Below, one piece after another: positions 18,498 to 29,778 of a DNA stretch of 64,000 nt; position 1 is the stretch's first letter, and each line of letters starts with the position of its first letter. This DNA is from an uncultured Tateyamaria sp. (lineage in GTDB: Bacteria > Pseudomonadota > Alphaproteobacteria > Rhodobacterales > Rhodobacteraceae). Made by a program: the position numbers and the translations under genes. The stretch lies in assembly GCA_947501275.1 (NCBI GenBank), contig CANMVD010000003.1:186001-250000 (forward strand), written 5' to 3'. The notes under the pieces are model-generated. The model saw nothing but the letters and a program-made list of their open reading frames with translations, was not told where the DNA came from and did no database searches.

Positions 18498-18848
18498 CTA
18501 GTACAAATCCCACTCGTCCGCCTGACGCATTTCGCCCATCGCCAACCAGCCCACGCGCACGCGGGCCACGCGCGTGTCCCCCCATGTGCGGAACACCAGA
18601 TCAAATCCGTCTTTGGTGATGGTCTCTGCGGACACATCCGCACGCAATGGGGTTTCGTTGTCCACATCCCACATCGAGATGGCGACATGCACCATGGGCG
18701 CGTCGCGAAAGGGTTCGGAAAAGGCGATACGGCGCCGGCGCTCGCGCTGGCCCCGTCCTGTCCACATGTCCCCCCCGTCTTCGAAATCCGAAAACAGGAC
18801 CGTGTCGCCCTGGTCAATCCCAATCAGGTGATTGCGTAATCGCTTCAT
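18498..18848 (-). CDS. H-type lectin domain-containing protein
   Basis: A 116-residue protein resembling the small H-type lectin-domain family: MVHVAISMWDVDNETPLRA, ITKDGFDLVFRTWGDTRVARV and a tryptophan-rich end DEWDLY. H-type lectin domains form six-stranded sandwiches that can bind GalNAc, but carbohydrate binding in bacterial versions is mostly unproven. No signal peptide, so presumably cytoplasmic or released by another route. The ATG at 18848 was chosen because homology begins MKRLRNHLIGIDQGD; the upstream extension reaches into the atp terminator. It lies immediately downstream of the ATP synthase operon. Confidence 0.8.
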   Translation of the reverse strand: MKRLRNHLIGIDQGDTVLFSDFEDGGDMWTGRGQRERRRRIAFSEPFRDAPMVHVAISMWDVDNETPLRADVSAETITKDGFDLVFRTWGDTRVARVRVGWLAMGEMRQADEWDLY

Positions 18849-18912
18849 CTCGAAATTTCCGTTCCCCTTGAGCTTCGTAGCATGTTGGGACGGGAACTTA
18901 AGTCCGAAAACT

Positions 18913-18940
18913 AAAAAAGCCCCCACAAAGGAGGGCTTTT
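18913..18940 (-). terminator. Rho-independent terminator of the atp operon
   Basis: On the minus strand, AAAAGCCCTCC, a short loop and GGGGGCTTTTTT form a stem of about nine pairs followed by a T-tract, 20 bp after the atpC stop. The plus strand also ends in TTTT, so some activity in the other direction is possible. Confidence 0.85.
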
Positions 18941-18960
18941 CCAACAGTACTCGCAGAATG

Positions 18961-19371
18961 TCAGAGGCTGGGCTGTTTTGTGCTCAGACCAATTTCGCCA
19001 CCCATGGCCACCATGTCCGCCATTAGCTTGGCAGCGTCATCGACCATGCCAGCTTCTTTGGCGCGGTTATAGGTGTCTTGGGCGTCATCCATCATGGCGT
19101 CGAGCTGTTCCTGGGTCATGTCCGCGCGTGCCACGGCCTGCTCTGCCAAAACGGACACACCCATCGTGCCAATCTCTGCAAATCCGCCTGTCACAACAAA
19201 CTCGTGCGTGTTGCCACCCGCCTCGACCTTCAGAACGCCTGGACGCAGGGTCGTGATGGTCGGAGCATGATCAGCCATGATGGTCATGTCACCATCTGCA
19301 CCGGGGATCTGGACGGCTGTGGCGTCCATGGACGCAAGGCTGCGCTCGGGCGATACCAAATCAAATTGCAT
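18961..19371 (-). CDS. atpC: ATP synthase F1 epsilon subunit
   Basis: A 136-residue subunit of the central stalk that couples and can inhibit rotation. The N-terminal beta-sandwich ([29 protein letters not shown]) is followed by the C-terminal helical hairpin (about 85-125, [20 protein letters not shown]), which is somewhat short and acidic compared with E. coli. It is the last gene of the F1 operon, separated from atpD by 87 bp that contain a 13-bp inverted repeat, which may help set the lower stoichiometry of this subunit. Confidence 0.95.
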   Translation of the reverse strand: MQFDLVSPERSLASMDATAVQIPGADGDMTIMADHAPTITTLRPGVLKVEAGGNTHEFVVTGGFAEIGTMGVSVLAEQAVARADMTQEQLDAMMDDAQDTYNRAKEAGMVDDAAKLMADMVAMGGEIGLSTKQPSL

Positions 19372-19400
19372 TGCTGCCTCCTATGCGGGCGGTGGACAGG

Positions 19401-19440
19401 TTGCCCACCCTACCCTTGGGCGTTGTCGTAGGGTGGGCAA
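19401..19440. repeat. Inverted repeat between atpD and atpC
   Basis: TTGCCCACCCTAC (19401-19413) and its exact reverse complement (19428-19440) form a 13-bp perfect stem with a 14-nt loop. Outer GGTGG (19391-19395) and CCACC (19447-19451) can extend it. There is no T-tract. In the polycistronic mRNA it would form a stable hairpin between the beta and epsilon genes, as REP-type elements do. Confidence 0.75.
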
Positions 19441-19458
19441 TGCTGCCCACCACACGTC

Positions 19459-21775
<2,317 letters not shown>

Positions 21776-21787
21776 TGCCCGATCTCC

Positions 21788-23329
21788 TTATGCGAAGGTC
21801 GATGCGAATTCGTCGAGGACAGCTTTCATCTTGTCGACGTTCTCACCCTTTTTGAACTTGGGATCTTCGTCCGCAATCCAGGACAGGAAGTCTGCCTTTT
21901 GCGAGCGCAGGAAGTTCAGAAGACCTGTTTCGAATTCACCGACTTTGCTTACGTCGATGTTGTCGAGGTAGCCGTTGGTGCCTGCAAAGATCACGCAGAC
22001 GATTTCAGCATTGGTTAGGGGCGAATACTGCGCCTGCTTCATCAATTCGGTCAGGCGCGCGCCACGGTTCAGCAGCTGCTGCGTGGCGGCGTCCAGATCG
22101 GAGCCGAACTGCGCGAAGGCAGCCATTTCACGGTACTGGGCAAGGCTCAGTTTTACCGGACCGGCAACCGACGACATCGCGTCTGTTTGGGCAGACGAAC
22201 CGACGCGGCTCACAGACAGACCTGTGTTCACAGCAGGGCGGATGCCTTGGTAGAACAGTTCGGTCTCAAGGAAGATCTGGCCATCGGTGATCGAAATCAC
22301 GTTTGTCGGAATAAAGGCCGACACGTCACCACCTTGTGTCTCAATAATCGGCAGAGCCGTCAGGGACCCGGACCCATTGTCTTCGTTCAGCTTGGCCGAA
22401 CGTTCCAGCAGGCGGGAGTGCAGATAGAAAACGTCGCCAGGATAGGCTTCGCGGCCCGGTGGGCGACGCAGAAGCAGCGACATCTGACGATAGGACACGG
22501 CCTGTTTAGACAGGTCATCATAGATGATCAGCGCGTGGCGACCATTGTCGCGGAAATGCTCGGCCATCGACGTGGCGGCATAGGGCGCAAGGAACTGCAT
22601 GGGCGCCGGGTCGGACGCGGTCGCAGCGACAACGATGGAGTATTCAATCGCACCGGACTCTTCGAGCTTTTTCACCAGCTGCGCAACAGTCGAGCGCTTT
22701 TGGCCAACCGCGACATAGACGCAGTACAGCTTCTTGTTCTCGTCGTCACCTGCCGCGTCGTTGTAGGACTTCTGGTTCAGGATCGCGTCCAGAGCCACAG
22801 CCGTTTTACCCGTCTGACGGTCGCCAATGATCAATTCGCGCTGGCCACGGCCAATCGGGATCATCGCGTCCACAGCCTTGAGGCCCGTTGCCATTGGCTC
22901 GTGAACCGATTTACGCGGGATGATGCCGGGGGCTTTCACGTCCGCAACAGACCGGGATTTCGTCTTGATCGGGCCCTTGCCATCCAGCGGATTTCCCAGA
23001 CCGTCCACAACGCGGCCCAGCAGTTCGTCACCCACAGGCACGTCCACGATCGAGTTGGTGCGCTTGACGGTGTCACCTTCTTTGATGTCACGGTCAGAGC
23101 CGAAGATAACAACACCGACGTTGTCATTTTCGAGGTTCAGCGCCATGCCCTGAATACCACCGGGGAATTCGACCATCTCACCGGCCTGAACGTTATCGAG
23201 GCCATAGACGCGGGCAATCCCGTCACCCACCGACAACACGCGGCCCACTTCGGCCACTTCTGCTTCCTGACCAAAGTTCTTGATCTGGTCTTTCAGGATC
23301 GCAGAAATCTCTGCAGCTTGGATACCCAT
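21788..23329 (-). CDS. atpA: ATP synthase F1 alpha subunit
   Basis: The non-catalytic nucleotide-binding subunit, 513 residues. P-loop GDRQTGKT, the segment [18 protein letters not shown] and the conserved signature [17 protein letters not shown] with the catalytic-site arginine are present. The length and start ([19 protein letters not shown]) are standard. The start is directly followed upstream by the atpH stop, so the two genes abut. No F0 genes are adjacent, which is normal for this order, where atpIBEF lie elsewhere. Confidence 0.97.
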   Translation of the reverse strand: MGIQAAEISAILKDQIKNFGQEAEVAEVGRVLSVGDGIARVYGLDNVQAGEMVEFPGGIQGMALNLENDNVGVVIFGSDRDIKEGDTVKRTNSIVDVPVGDELLGRVVDGLGNPLDGKGPIKTKSRSVADVKAPGIIPRKSVHEPMATGLKAVDAMIPIGRGQRELIIGDRQTGKTAVALDAILNQKSYNDAAGDDENKKLYCVYVAVGQKRSTVAQLVKKLEESGAIEYSIVVAATASDPAPMQFLAPYAATSMAEHFRDNGRHALIIYDDLSKQAVSYRQMSLLLRRPPGREAYPGDVFYLHSRLLERSAKLNEDNGSGSLTALPIIETQGGDVSAFIPTNVISITDGQIFLETELFYQGIRPAVNTGLSVSRVGSSAQTDAMSSVAGPVKLSLAQYREMAAFAQFGSDLDAATQQLLNRGARLTELMKQAQYSPLTNAEIVCVIFAGTNGYLDNIDVSKVGEFETGLLNFLRSQKADFLSWIADEDPKFKKGENVDKMKAVLDEFASTFA

Positions 23330-23890
23330 TTATCCGACCTCTTTCATTGCATTCTGGAGGGACGCGAGCTTGGAACGGATCGACGTGTCGATCATTTTCG
23401 AGCCCACTTTAACGATCAATCCGCCGATGAGGCTTTCATCGACGGACGCATTGATAGTGACGTCTTTGCCCACACGGGCCTTGAGCGTTTTGGCCAGCGC
23501 ATCAGATTGCGCCTTGGTCAACGCCTTAGCAGATGTGACGTCAGCCGTCACTTCGCCTTTGTCTTCGGCAATAATATCGCGCAGCGCCTGAACCAGTTGC
23601 GGCAGCACAAAGAGGCGACGCTTGTTGGCCATCAGGGCAAGCGTGTTGGCCATCAGATCGCTGAGCTTCGCCTTTTTTGCGACAGCTGTGATCGCGGCGG
23701 CCTGCTCTTCGCGGCTGTAAATCGGTGAATGGATCAACGCGTTGAAGTCACCACTGTCGGCCATGGCCGCTTGAAGTGTTGCGATATCGCCTTCAAGGCT
23801 TTTGACGGCTTTGCCGTCACGGGCAAGCTCATAGACAGCAGTGGCATAGCGCGCGGCGATACCTGTGGAGATCGAAGCTGGTTCGGACAC
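23330..23890 (-). CDS. atpH: ATP synthase F1 delta subunit
   Basis: The peripheral-stalk connector, 186 residues, first gene of the F1 operon. The N-terminal helical domain begins [17 protein letters not shown]; the C-terminal part has the OSCP/delta signature [21 protein letters not shown]. There are two in-frame GTG candidates, 23896 and 23890. The second was chosen because AAAGG lies 6 nt before it, while it would abut the first. The promoter must lie in the ~290 bp upstream; no clear -35/-10 pair was identified. Confidence 0.95.
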   Translation of the reverse strand: MSEPASISTGIAARYATAVYELARDGKAVKSLEGDIATLQAAMADSGDFNALIHSPIYSREEQAAAITAVAKKAKLSDLMANTLALMANKRRLFVLPQLVQALRDIIAEDKGEVTADVTSAKALTKAQSDALAKTLKARVGKDVTINASVDESLIGGLIVKVGSKMIDTSIRSKLASLQNAMKEVG

Positions 23891-24177
23891 GTCCACCCTT
23901 TCGATGTCTTGGCCCCGGTTAAACAGCGACGTAGCGCGGTTCGGGGACGTTGGTACGCCTTGATTTGAGCCAAGGCGCGGAAATCAGGGGGGATGTAGCA
24001 GAGGGGTTCTTGCCCCGCAACATATGTTCGTGATCACCCGTTAAGACAGTTATTCTCTGTTTTCAGTAGCTTAAGCAAAGTGCGACCGTTTGGCCCTGTG
24101 GAATTATTTGGAATCTGTCACAAAACGCGAGGGTTTGGGCGCGATTCCTCATCGTTTATCGGCAAAATGGCAGCGAA

Positions 24178-24543
24178 ATGGGGCATACGGTCCAATTTGG
24201 CATGACGCTCCAGACGGTTTTCGCAGATTCAACAATCTGGAAACTTCTCGTGACTGCTGCCAGCCCGTCATGCTCCGATTTGCGGCTTCTGAACGGACCG
24301 CACAACGGGAACGGACAAGAGCGTATTGGCCAGGCTGGCGACGGTGGCGTCACCATCATCACAGGACATGAGGGCGGGGAAACCATTGGTGTCCACGCAC
24401 AATCTGCAATCAATTGCACGACGAACAACATCTATCTCGCAATGACCGACTTCGACCCGACAGAAGACGTATCAATGGTGGATGTCTTTCAGAGCGCCAG
24501 GGTTGAAGTAGGCGGTGTCGAGGTGCTTGAAGCGCCTGAATAA
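24178..24543 (+). CDS. Hypothetical protein, doubtful
   Basis: An open frame of 121 residues in the gap between the atp operon and the methyltransferase. The second half (GDGGVTIITGHEGGETIG, AMTDFDPTEDVSMVDVFQSA) has a protein-like composition with many acidic residues, while the first half does not. No family was recognised and no ribosome-binding site precedes the ATG. Just downstream, further protein-like pieces appear in other frames (GVPITYADELGLLRATAVI at about 24553-24611 and GLTADQIAIIAQ from about 24625), so it may be the remains of a larger broken gene. Confidence 0.3.
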   Translation: MGHTVQFGMTLQTVFADSTIWKLLVTAASPSCSDLRLLNGPHNGNGQERIGQAGDGGVTIITGHEGGETIGVHAQSAINCTTNNIYLAMTDFDPTEDVSMVDVFQSARVEVGGVEVLEAPE

Positions 24544-24678
24544 AGTTCTACAGGTGTGCCGATCACATATGCCGATGAACTTGGCTTGCTGCGAGCAACG
24601 GCGGTTATCTAATTGTACGGTACGACAGGCCTGACTGCGGATCAGATCGCAATCATAGCCCAGGTCAGCAGCACCACA

Positions 24679-25422
24679 TCAAATGCGGCCTGCAATTGGG
24701 GCCGTAACCCCTTGCGGCACCGGATTGCGCAGTCTTTTGGCACGCGAGACTTTGCCTTTAGGCGGATAAACCAGCTTGGAGGCCTCAACCATGAAGGCAC
24801 CGCCCGCAAAAATTCCCGGCATCGCGCGCCCTGCCCGCTCAAATACTGGGCCAGACTTCATCCATGCACGTTTCGCCGAGGGCAGTTGATAGAGCGCCCC
24901 CACATGCCGTTCGGGCAGAAATTGATGTTTGCGCAATTGCGTCTCAAGCTGACTGGCCGAATACGGGCGCCCAAAACCAAAAGGCGTGCGATCGCGGCGC
25001 GACCACAATCCAGCTCGATTGGGCACGATGAACAGCGCCTTGCCGCCCGGCCCCAGCACCCGCCACGCCTCTTCCAGAAGGTCATAGGCACGCTCGGACG
25101 TCTCAAGACCGTGCAACATGATCAGCTTGTCCACGTGACCCGTCTCGATGGGCCACAGCGTCTCCTCGGTCAACACCGACACATTTGAACCATCCGGCGG
25201 CCACGGCATTACCCCCTGTGGCCCCGGCATCAGAGCAATGACACGACGCGCATCGCTCAGGTAAGGGCGCAGCAAAGGGGCGGCAAAGCCAAAGCCCACC
25301 ACAGTTTGTCCCTTGGCCTCCGGCCAGATCTCGGCCAAACGCCCCCGCAAAGAGGCCTGCGCCGCGCGCCCCAGAGCACTGCGGTAATAGAAGTTGCGCA
25401 AATCCTGCACGTCCAGATGCAT
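24679..25422 (-). CDS. Class I SAM-dependent methyltransferase
   Basis: A 247-residue cytoplasmic enzyme. A Rossmann-type core is suggested by QTVVGFGFAAPLLRPYL (motif I region, glycine-poor) and by GGKALFIVPNRAGLW after DLLEEAWRVLGPG, the usual post-motif III arrangement. The C-terminal ~60 residues are basic (GKVSRAKRLRNP). The substrate is unknown. It is divergently oriented to gloB, with 84 bp between the starts; the conserved pairing of such a gene with gloB suggests a functional link, but this is inference. Confidence 0.85.
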   Translation of the reverse strand: MHLDVQDLRNFYYRSALGRAAQASLRGRLAEIWPEAKGQTVVGFGFAAPLLRPYLSDARRVIALMPGPQGVMPWPPDGSNVSVLTEETLWPIETGHVDKLIMLHGLETSERAYDLLEEAWRVLGPGGKALFIVPNRAGLWSRRDRTPFGFGRPYSASQLETQLRKHQFLPERHVGALYQLPSAKRAWMKSGPVFERAGRAMPGIFAGGAFMVEASKLVYPPKGKVSRAKRLRNPVPQGVTAPIAGRI

Positions 25423-25506
25423 CGGCTATGCTCAATCGCTCTTGTTAAGGGCGGCAATGCGCGCCACCATCCTAGGGAACCTTACGAAGATGAAAGGCGC
25501 TTTGCC

Positions 25507-26274
25507 ATGCCTCTTGATGTGCGCACCATTCCCTGCCTCGAAGATAACTATGCCTACCTTGCCCACGATCCCGCCACCGGGGCCACAGGGCTGTTTGATA
25601 TACCCGAGGCCGCGCCGATTATCGCCGTTCTGGAAGATACAGGCTGGTTGCTGACGGACATCTTTATCACGCACCACCACTGGGACCATGTCGATGGGCT
25701 GGCCGACATACTGTCCAAATACCCCGCCCGCGTGATTGGTGCCGAGGCAGACAAGGCCCGCCTGCCCAAGCTCGACGTGGTGGTGCGCGAAGGAGATCGG
25801 GTGGAAATTGGGTCCGAGGCCGGCACAGTCATTGATGTCTCTGGTCATACCATCAATCACATCGCCTACCACTTTCCCGAAACGCCCGTTGTGTTCACTG
25901 CCGACAGCCTGATGGCACTGGGCTGCGGTCGCCTGTTCGAAGGCACACCCGAGCAGATGTATGACAGTCTGGAAAAACTGGCCGTGTTGCCCGAAAACAC
26001 GGTTGTATGTTCGGGGCATGAATATACGGCGAGCAACGCGAAATTTGCTCTGACCATTGAACCGGACAACGAAGCCCTTATATCGCGGGTCCGTCAGGTC
26101 GAAGTGCTCACCCAAAACGGGATCGCCACCGTGCCTTCAATTCTGGCCGAAGAACTGGACACAAACCCCTTTTTGCGCGCCAACGAACCCAGTATTCAGG
26201 CCCATCTTGGTATGGATGGGGCTGACCCCGCCGCCGTCTTTGCAGAAATACGTGCACGCAAGGATAGATTTTAA
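25507..26274 (+). CDS. gloB: Hydroxyacylglutathione hydrolase (glyoxalase II)
   Basis: A 255-residue metallo-beta-lactamase-fold hydrolase that converts S-lactoylglutathione into lactate and glutathione in methylglyoxal detoxification. Metal ligands are in THHHWDHVDG, with further histidines in DVSGHTINHIAY, FTADSLMALGCGR and VVCSGHEYT. The C-terminal HAGH domain contains NPFLRANEP and the final RKDRF, which shape the glutathione site. The ATG at 25507 gives the family start MPLDVRTIPCLEDNYAYL; the frame extends further upstream without homology. Confidence 0.95.
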   Translation: MPLDVRTIPCLEDNYAYLAHDPATGATGLFDIPEAAPIIAVLEDTGWLLTDIFITHHHWDHVDGLADILSKYPARVIGAEADKARLPKLDVVVREGDRVEIGSEAGTVIDVSGHTINHIAYHFPETPVVFTADSLMALGCGRLFEGTPEQMYDSLEKLAVLPENTVVCSGHEYTASNAKFALTIEPDNEALISRVRQVEVLTQNGIATVPSILAEELDTNPFLRANEPSIQAHLGMDGADPAAVFAEIRARKDRF

Positions 26275-26323
26275 CCCTGCATATCTCCTGAAATGCACAC
26301 AAACACACCAAACCTTGGGTCGA

Positions 26324-26380
26324 TCACAAAAATTGTGAGTGTCAAGTGCAAGAAAATCCTTGAAGACGGGCGATCTTCAA
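26324..26380. promoter_or_regulatory. Two inverted repeats upstream of clpA
   Basis: TCACAA-AAA-TTGTGA lies at 26324-26338, and TTGAAGA with its exact reverse complement TCTTCAA (7-nt spacer) at 26360-26380. Both are perfect in their arms and sit 90-150 bp before the clpA start, where a promoter is expected. The binding factor is unknown; neither matches the CIRCE element. Confidence 0.4.
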
Positions 26381-26470
26381 CCAAACTTAAACACATGAGG
26401 CCATGGTTGGTACGGGGCCTCGACATCCCTTGTGGCCCCCCATCCGACCCCGATCGATAGGAGCACTGCC

Positions 26471-28792
26471 GTGCCTTCATTCTCGACAACTCTTGAAAAA
26501 GCCATTCATCAGGCGCTTGCGCTGGCCAACGAACGCCGGCACGAATTCGCAACGCTGGAACATTTGCTGCTGGCATTGGTGGAAGAACCCGATGCCCGCC
26601 GCGTTATGCAGGCCTGCTCCGTCGATATAGACGAATTGCGCGGTACGCTTGAGGAGTTCGTTGACGATGACCTGTCCAATCTGGTCACGGACATTGACGG
26701 TTCCGAAGCTGTGCCAACAGCCGCTTTCCAACGTGTCATTCAACGTGCCGCCATCCACGTGCAATCCTCTGGCCGCACAGAGGTGACAGGTGCCAACGTG
26801 CTCGTAGCTATCTTTGCAGAACGCGAAAGCAACGCAGCCTACTTCCTGCAGGAACAGGACATGACACGTTATGACGCCGTGAATTTCATTGCGCATGGCG
26901 TAGCCAAGGACCCCGCCTTTGGCGAGGCGCGCCCCGTTTCCGGCGCCCCCGAGGCCGAAGAAGAAGCCCAAGGCGTCACCGACGGCGACAAGAAAGAGAG
27001 CGCGCTGGCCAAGTATTGCGTGGATTTGAATGAAAAATCCCGTGACGGCGATATCGATCCACTGATCGGGCGCGATTCCGAAGTGGAGCGTTGCATCCAA
27101 GTGCTGTGCCGCCGCCGCAAAAACAACCCGCTTTTGGTGGGCGACCCCGGTGTTGGCAAAACCGCTATTGCCGAAGGCCTGGCACGCAAGATCGTGGCTG
27201 GCGAAACGCCCGAAGTGCTGTCCAAAACCACCATCTATTCACTCGACATGGGCGCGTTGCTGGCCGGTACACGCTATCGCGGCGATTTTGAGGAACGGCT
27301 AAAGGCCGTTGTGACTGAGCTTGAGGATCACGACGACGCTGTGTTGTTCATCGACGAAATCCACACGGTGATCGGTGCTGGTGCGACGTCTGGCGGCGCA
27401 ATGGATGCCTCCAACCTGCTGAAACCTGCCTTGCAGGGCGGCAAACTGCGCACCATGGGCTCCACGACCTACAAGGAGTTCCGTCAGCACTTCGAAAAAG
27501 ACCGCGCATTGTCACGACGTTTCCAGAAAATTGATGTGAACGAACCTTCTGTCGAAGATGCCACCAAAATCCTCAAAGGCCTGAAGCCTTATTTCGAGGA
27601 TCACCACGGCGTCAAATACACTTCGGATGCAATCAAAACGTCTGTTGAATTGGCCAGCCGATATATCAATGACCGCAAATTGCCGGACAGCGCAATCGAC
27701 GTCATCGACGAAGCCGGGGCCGCACAGCATCTGGTCACAGCTGCCAAACGGCGCAAAACCATCGGCACCAAGGAGATCGAGAATGTCGTTGCCAAGATCG
27801 CACGCATTCCACCCAAGAACGTCTCCAAAGACGATGCCGAGACACTGAAGGACCTCGAGGCGTCCCTGAAACGCGTGGTTTTTGGTCAGGACAATGCAAT
27901 CGAAGCCTTGTCCTCGGCCATCAAACTGGCCCGTGCGGGTCTGCGCGAACCTGAAAAACCCATCGGCAATTACCTGTTTGCCGGTCCGACCGGTGTGGGC
28001 AAAACCGAAGTGGCCAAGCAGCTTGCTGACACACTTGGCGTGGAAATGCTGCGCTTTGACATGTCCGAGTACATGGAGAAACATGCGGTCTCCCGCCTGA
28101 TTGGGGCGCCTCCGGGCTATGTCGGATTTGATCAGGGCGGCTTGCTGACGGACGGCGTTGATCAGCACCCCCACTGCGTGCTGTTGCTGGACGAGATCGA
28201 AAAAGCGCACCCGGATGTGTTCAACATTCTTTTGCAGGTGATGGATCACGGCAAACTGACAGACCACAACGGACGGTCTGTCGATTTCCGCAATGTGATC
28301 CTGATCATGACGTCGAACGCGGGTGCTTCGGACATGGCCAAAGCTGCTATCGGCTTTGGACGCGACCGCCGCGAAGGCGAGGACACGGCCGCCATCGAAC
28401 GCACGTTTACGCCAGAATTCCGCAACCGTCTGGATGCGGTGATCAGCTTTGCGCCGCTGCCAAAATCGGTGATCCTGCAAGTGGTCGAAAAGTTCGTGCT
28501 CCAACTCGAAGCGCAACTGATGGATCGCAATGTCAGCATCGAACTGACCAAACCCGCTGCCGAATGGCTGGCCGACAAGGGCTACGACGACAAGATGGGT
28601 GCACGCCCGTTGGGTCGCGTGATCCAGGAGCACATCAAGAAACCGCTTGCCGAAGAACTGTTGTTCGGCAAGCTGATGAAAGGTGGGCTGGTCAAGGTCG
28701 GGATCAAGAACGGCGAATTGGATCTGAAGCTCGAAGGGCCGGACAAGCCCCGAATTTCAGGCGACAAGCCGCCACTGCTGACCGCAGACTGA
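26471..28792 (+). CDS. clpA: ATP-dependent Clp protease ATP-binding subunit ClpA
   Basis: A 773-residue AAA+ unfoldase that feeds proteins into ClpP. The Clp_N domain (1-145) starts [19 protein letters not shown]1 Walker A is GDPGVGKTA with [15 protein letters not shown]2 Walker A is GPTGVGKTE with [14 protein letters not shown]. The ClpP-docking loop IGF is in [11 protein letters not shown]. The GTG at 26471 was selected: AGGAGC lies 6-7 nt upstream and the protein then starts at the family's normal PSFSTTLE. No clpS adjoins it. Its stop overlaps the next start (TGATG). Confidence 0.96.
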   Translation: MPSFSTTLEKAIHQALALANERRHEFATLEHLLLALVEEPDARRVMQACSVDIDELRGTLEEFVDDDLSNLVTDIDGSEAVPTAAFQRVIQRAAIHVQSSGRTEVTGANVLVAIFAERESNAAYFLQEQDMTRYDAVNFIAHGVAKDPAFGEARPVSGAPEAEEEAQGVTDGDKKESALAKYCVDLNEKSRDGDIDPLIGRDSEVERCIQVLCRRRKNNPLLVGDPGVGKTAIAEGLARKIVAGETPEVLSKTTIYSLDMGALLAGTRYRGDFEERLKAVVTELEDHDDAVLFIDEIHTVIGAGATSGGAMDASNLLKPALQGGKLRTMGSTTYKEFRQHFEKDRALSRRFQKIDVNEPSVEDATKILKGLKPYFEDHHGVKYTSDAIKTSVELASRYINDRKLPDSAIDVIDEAGAAQHLVTAAKRRKTIGTKEIENVVAKIARIPPKNVSKDDAETLKDLEASLKRVVFGQDNAIEALSSAIKLARAGLREPEKPIGNYLFAGPTGVGKTEVAKQLADTLGVEMLRFDMSEYMEKHAVSRLIGAPPGYVGFDQGGLLTDGVDQHPHCVLLLDEIEKAHPDVFNILLQVMDHGKLTDHNGRSVDFRNVILIMTSNAGASDMAKAAIGFGRDRREGEDTAAIERTFTPEFRNRLDAVISFAPLPKSVILQVVEKFVLQLEAQLMDRNVSIELTKPAAEWLADKGYDDKMGARPLGRVIQEHIKKPLAEELLFGKLMKGGLVKVGIKNGELDLKLEGPDKPRISGDKPPLLTAD

Positions 28793-29763
28793 TGCGCGCG
28801 GCAGCATTTGCCGCCGCCCTGACATCTCTCGCCGCGGGCCTGCCTGCGGCGGGAGAGATCTCTCTGCAGCCCCCAATTGATTGCGATCTGGGCACTGACT
28901 GTTACATCCAGCAATATGTCGATCACGACCCGTCCCGTGGTGCCTCTGATTACCGCTGTGCGCCTCTGAGCTACGACAACCACACCGGCACAGATTTTGC
29001 CCTTCGCTCTCTCAGCCAGATGCGCGCCGGCGTGAACGTTATTGCCTCGGCCCCCGGCACCGTGCGGGCGACGCGCGACGGGATGCAGGACAGATTTTAT
29101 ACCCGCAAGATCGCTCAAAGCCTTGATGGCCGCGACTGCGGCAACGGCGTGGTGATTACCCATGCCGATGGCTGGACAACGCAGTATTGCCATCTCAAAC
29201 AGGGGTCTGTCGCCGTGCGCAAGGGCGAGGCTGTGAAGGCTGGAACGGTGCTGGGACAGGTCGGATTGTCGGGTCGTACGCAATTCCCCCACGTCCACCT
29301 GACGCTGCGCAAAGACGGCAACATGGTCGATCCCTTCGATCCTGATGGCCAGATCAGCTGCCGCACACCCTCTGACGATACGCTTTGGGCGCGGGCATTG
29401 CCCTACCGCCCCGGAGGCATTCTTACGGTTGGGTTTGCCGATCGCGTCCCGGAATTTGATGACATCAAAGCGGGCGAAGCGGCCCGCGCCACCCTGCCAA
29501 CCGAGGCACCCGCCATAGTGGTTTTCGGCCACGCCTTTGGGTCACAGGCCGGGGATATCATGGACATGCGCATCGACGGCCCCGGGGGCACACTGATCAC
29601 GGAACGCGTGGCTCTGACCAAAACCCAAGCAGAGTTATTTCGCGCTATCGGCAAACGCCTGACCACGACGGGTTGGCCCACAGGCACCTATCGTGGCACC
29701 GTTTCCCTGATCCGCAATGGCAAGGTCATAAACACGGAGCGAAGCACGGTTCAGGTGCGCTGA
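28792..29763 (+). CDS. M23 family metallopeptidase (LytM-type)
   Basis: A 323-residue exported peptidase. Signal peptide about 1-20. The LytM domain (about 60-190) has the zinc ligands of active enzymes: NHTGTDF (His-x3-Asp) and HVHL, with the supporting THADGWTTQYCHL. It should cleave peptidoglycan cross-links in the periplasm. The C-terminal ~110 residues form a beta-rich domain of unknown role, and several cysteines near the start may form disulfides. It is translationally coupled to clpA (4-bp overlap) and ends 15 bp from the convergent stop of the MotB-like gene. Confidence 0.9.
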   Translation: MRAAAFAAALTSLAAGLPAAGEISLQPPIDCDLGTDCYIQQYVDHDPSRGASDYRCAPLSYDNHTGTDFALRSLSQMRAGVNVIASAPGTVRATRDGMQDRFYTRKIAQSLDGRDCGNGVVITHADGWTTQYCHLKQGSVAVRKGEAVKAGTVLGQVGLSGRTQFPHVHLTLRKDGNMVDPFDPDGQISCRTPSDDTLWARALPYRPGGILTVGFADRVPEFDDIKAGEAARATLPTEAPAIVVFGHAFGSQAGDIMDMRIDGPGGTLITERVALTKTQAELFRAIGKRLTTTGWPTGTYRGTVSLIRNGKVINTERSTVQVR

Positions 29764-29778
29764 AACCTCTTGCGCGTG

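Noticed and set aside
26275-26470. CIRCE-type heat-shock operator upstream of clpA
   Set aside because: The inverted repeats present do not match TTAGCACTC-N9-GAGTGCTAA.
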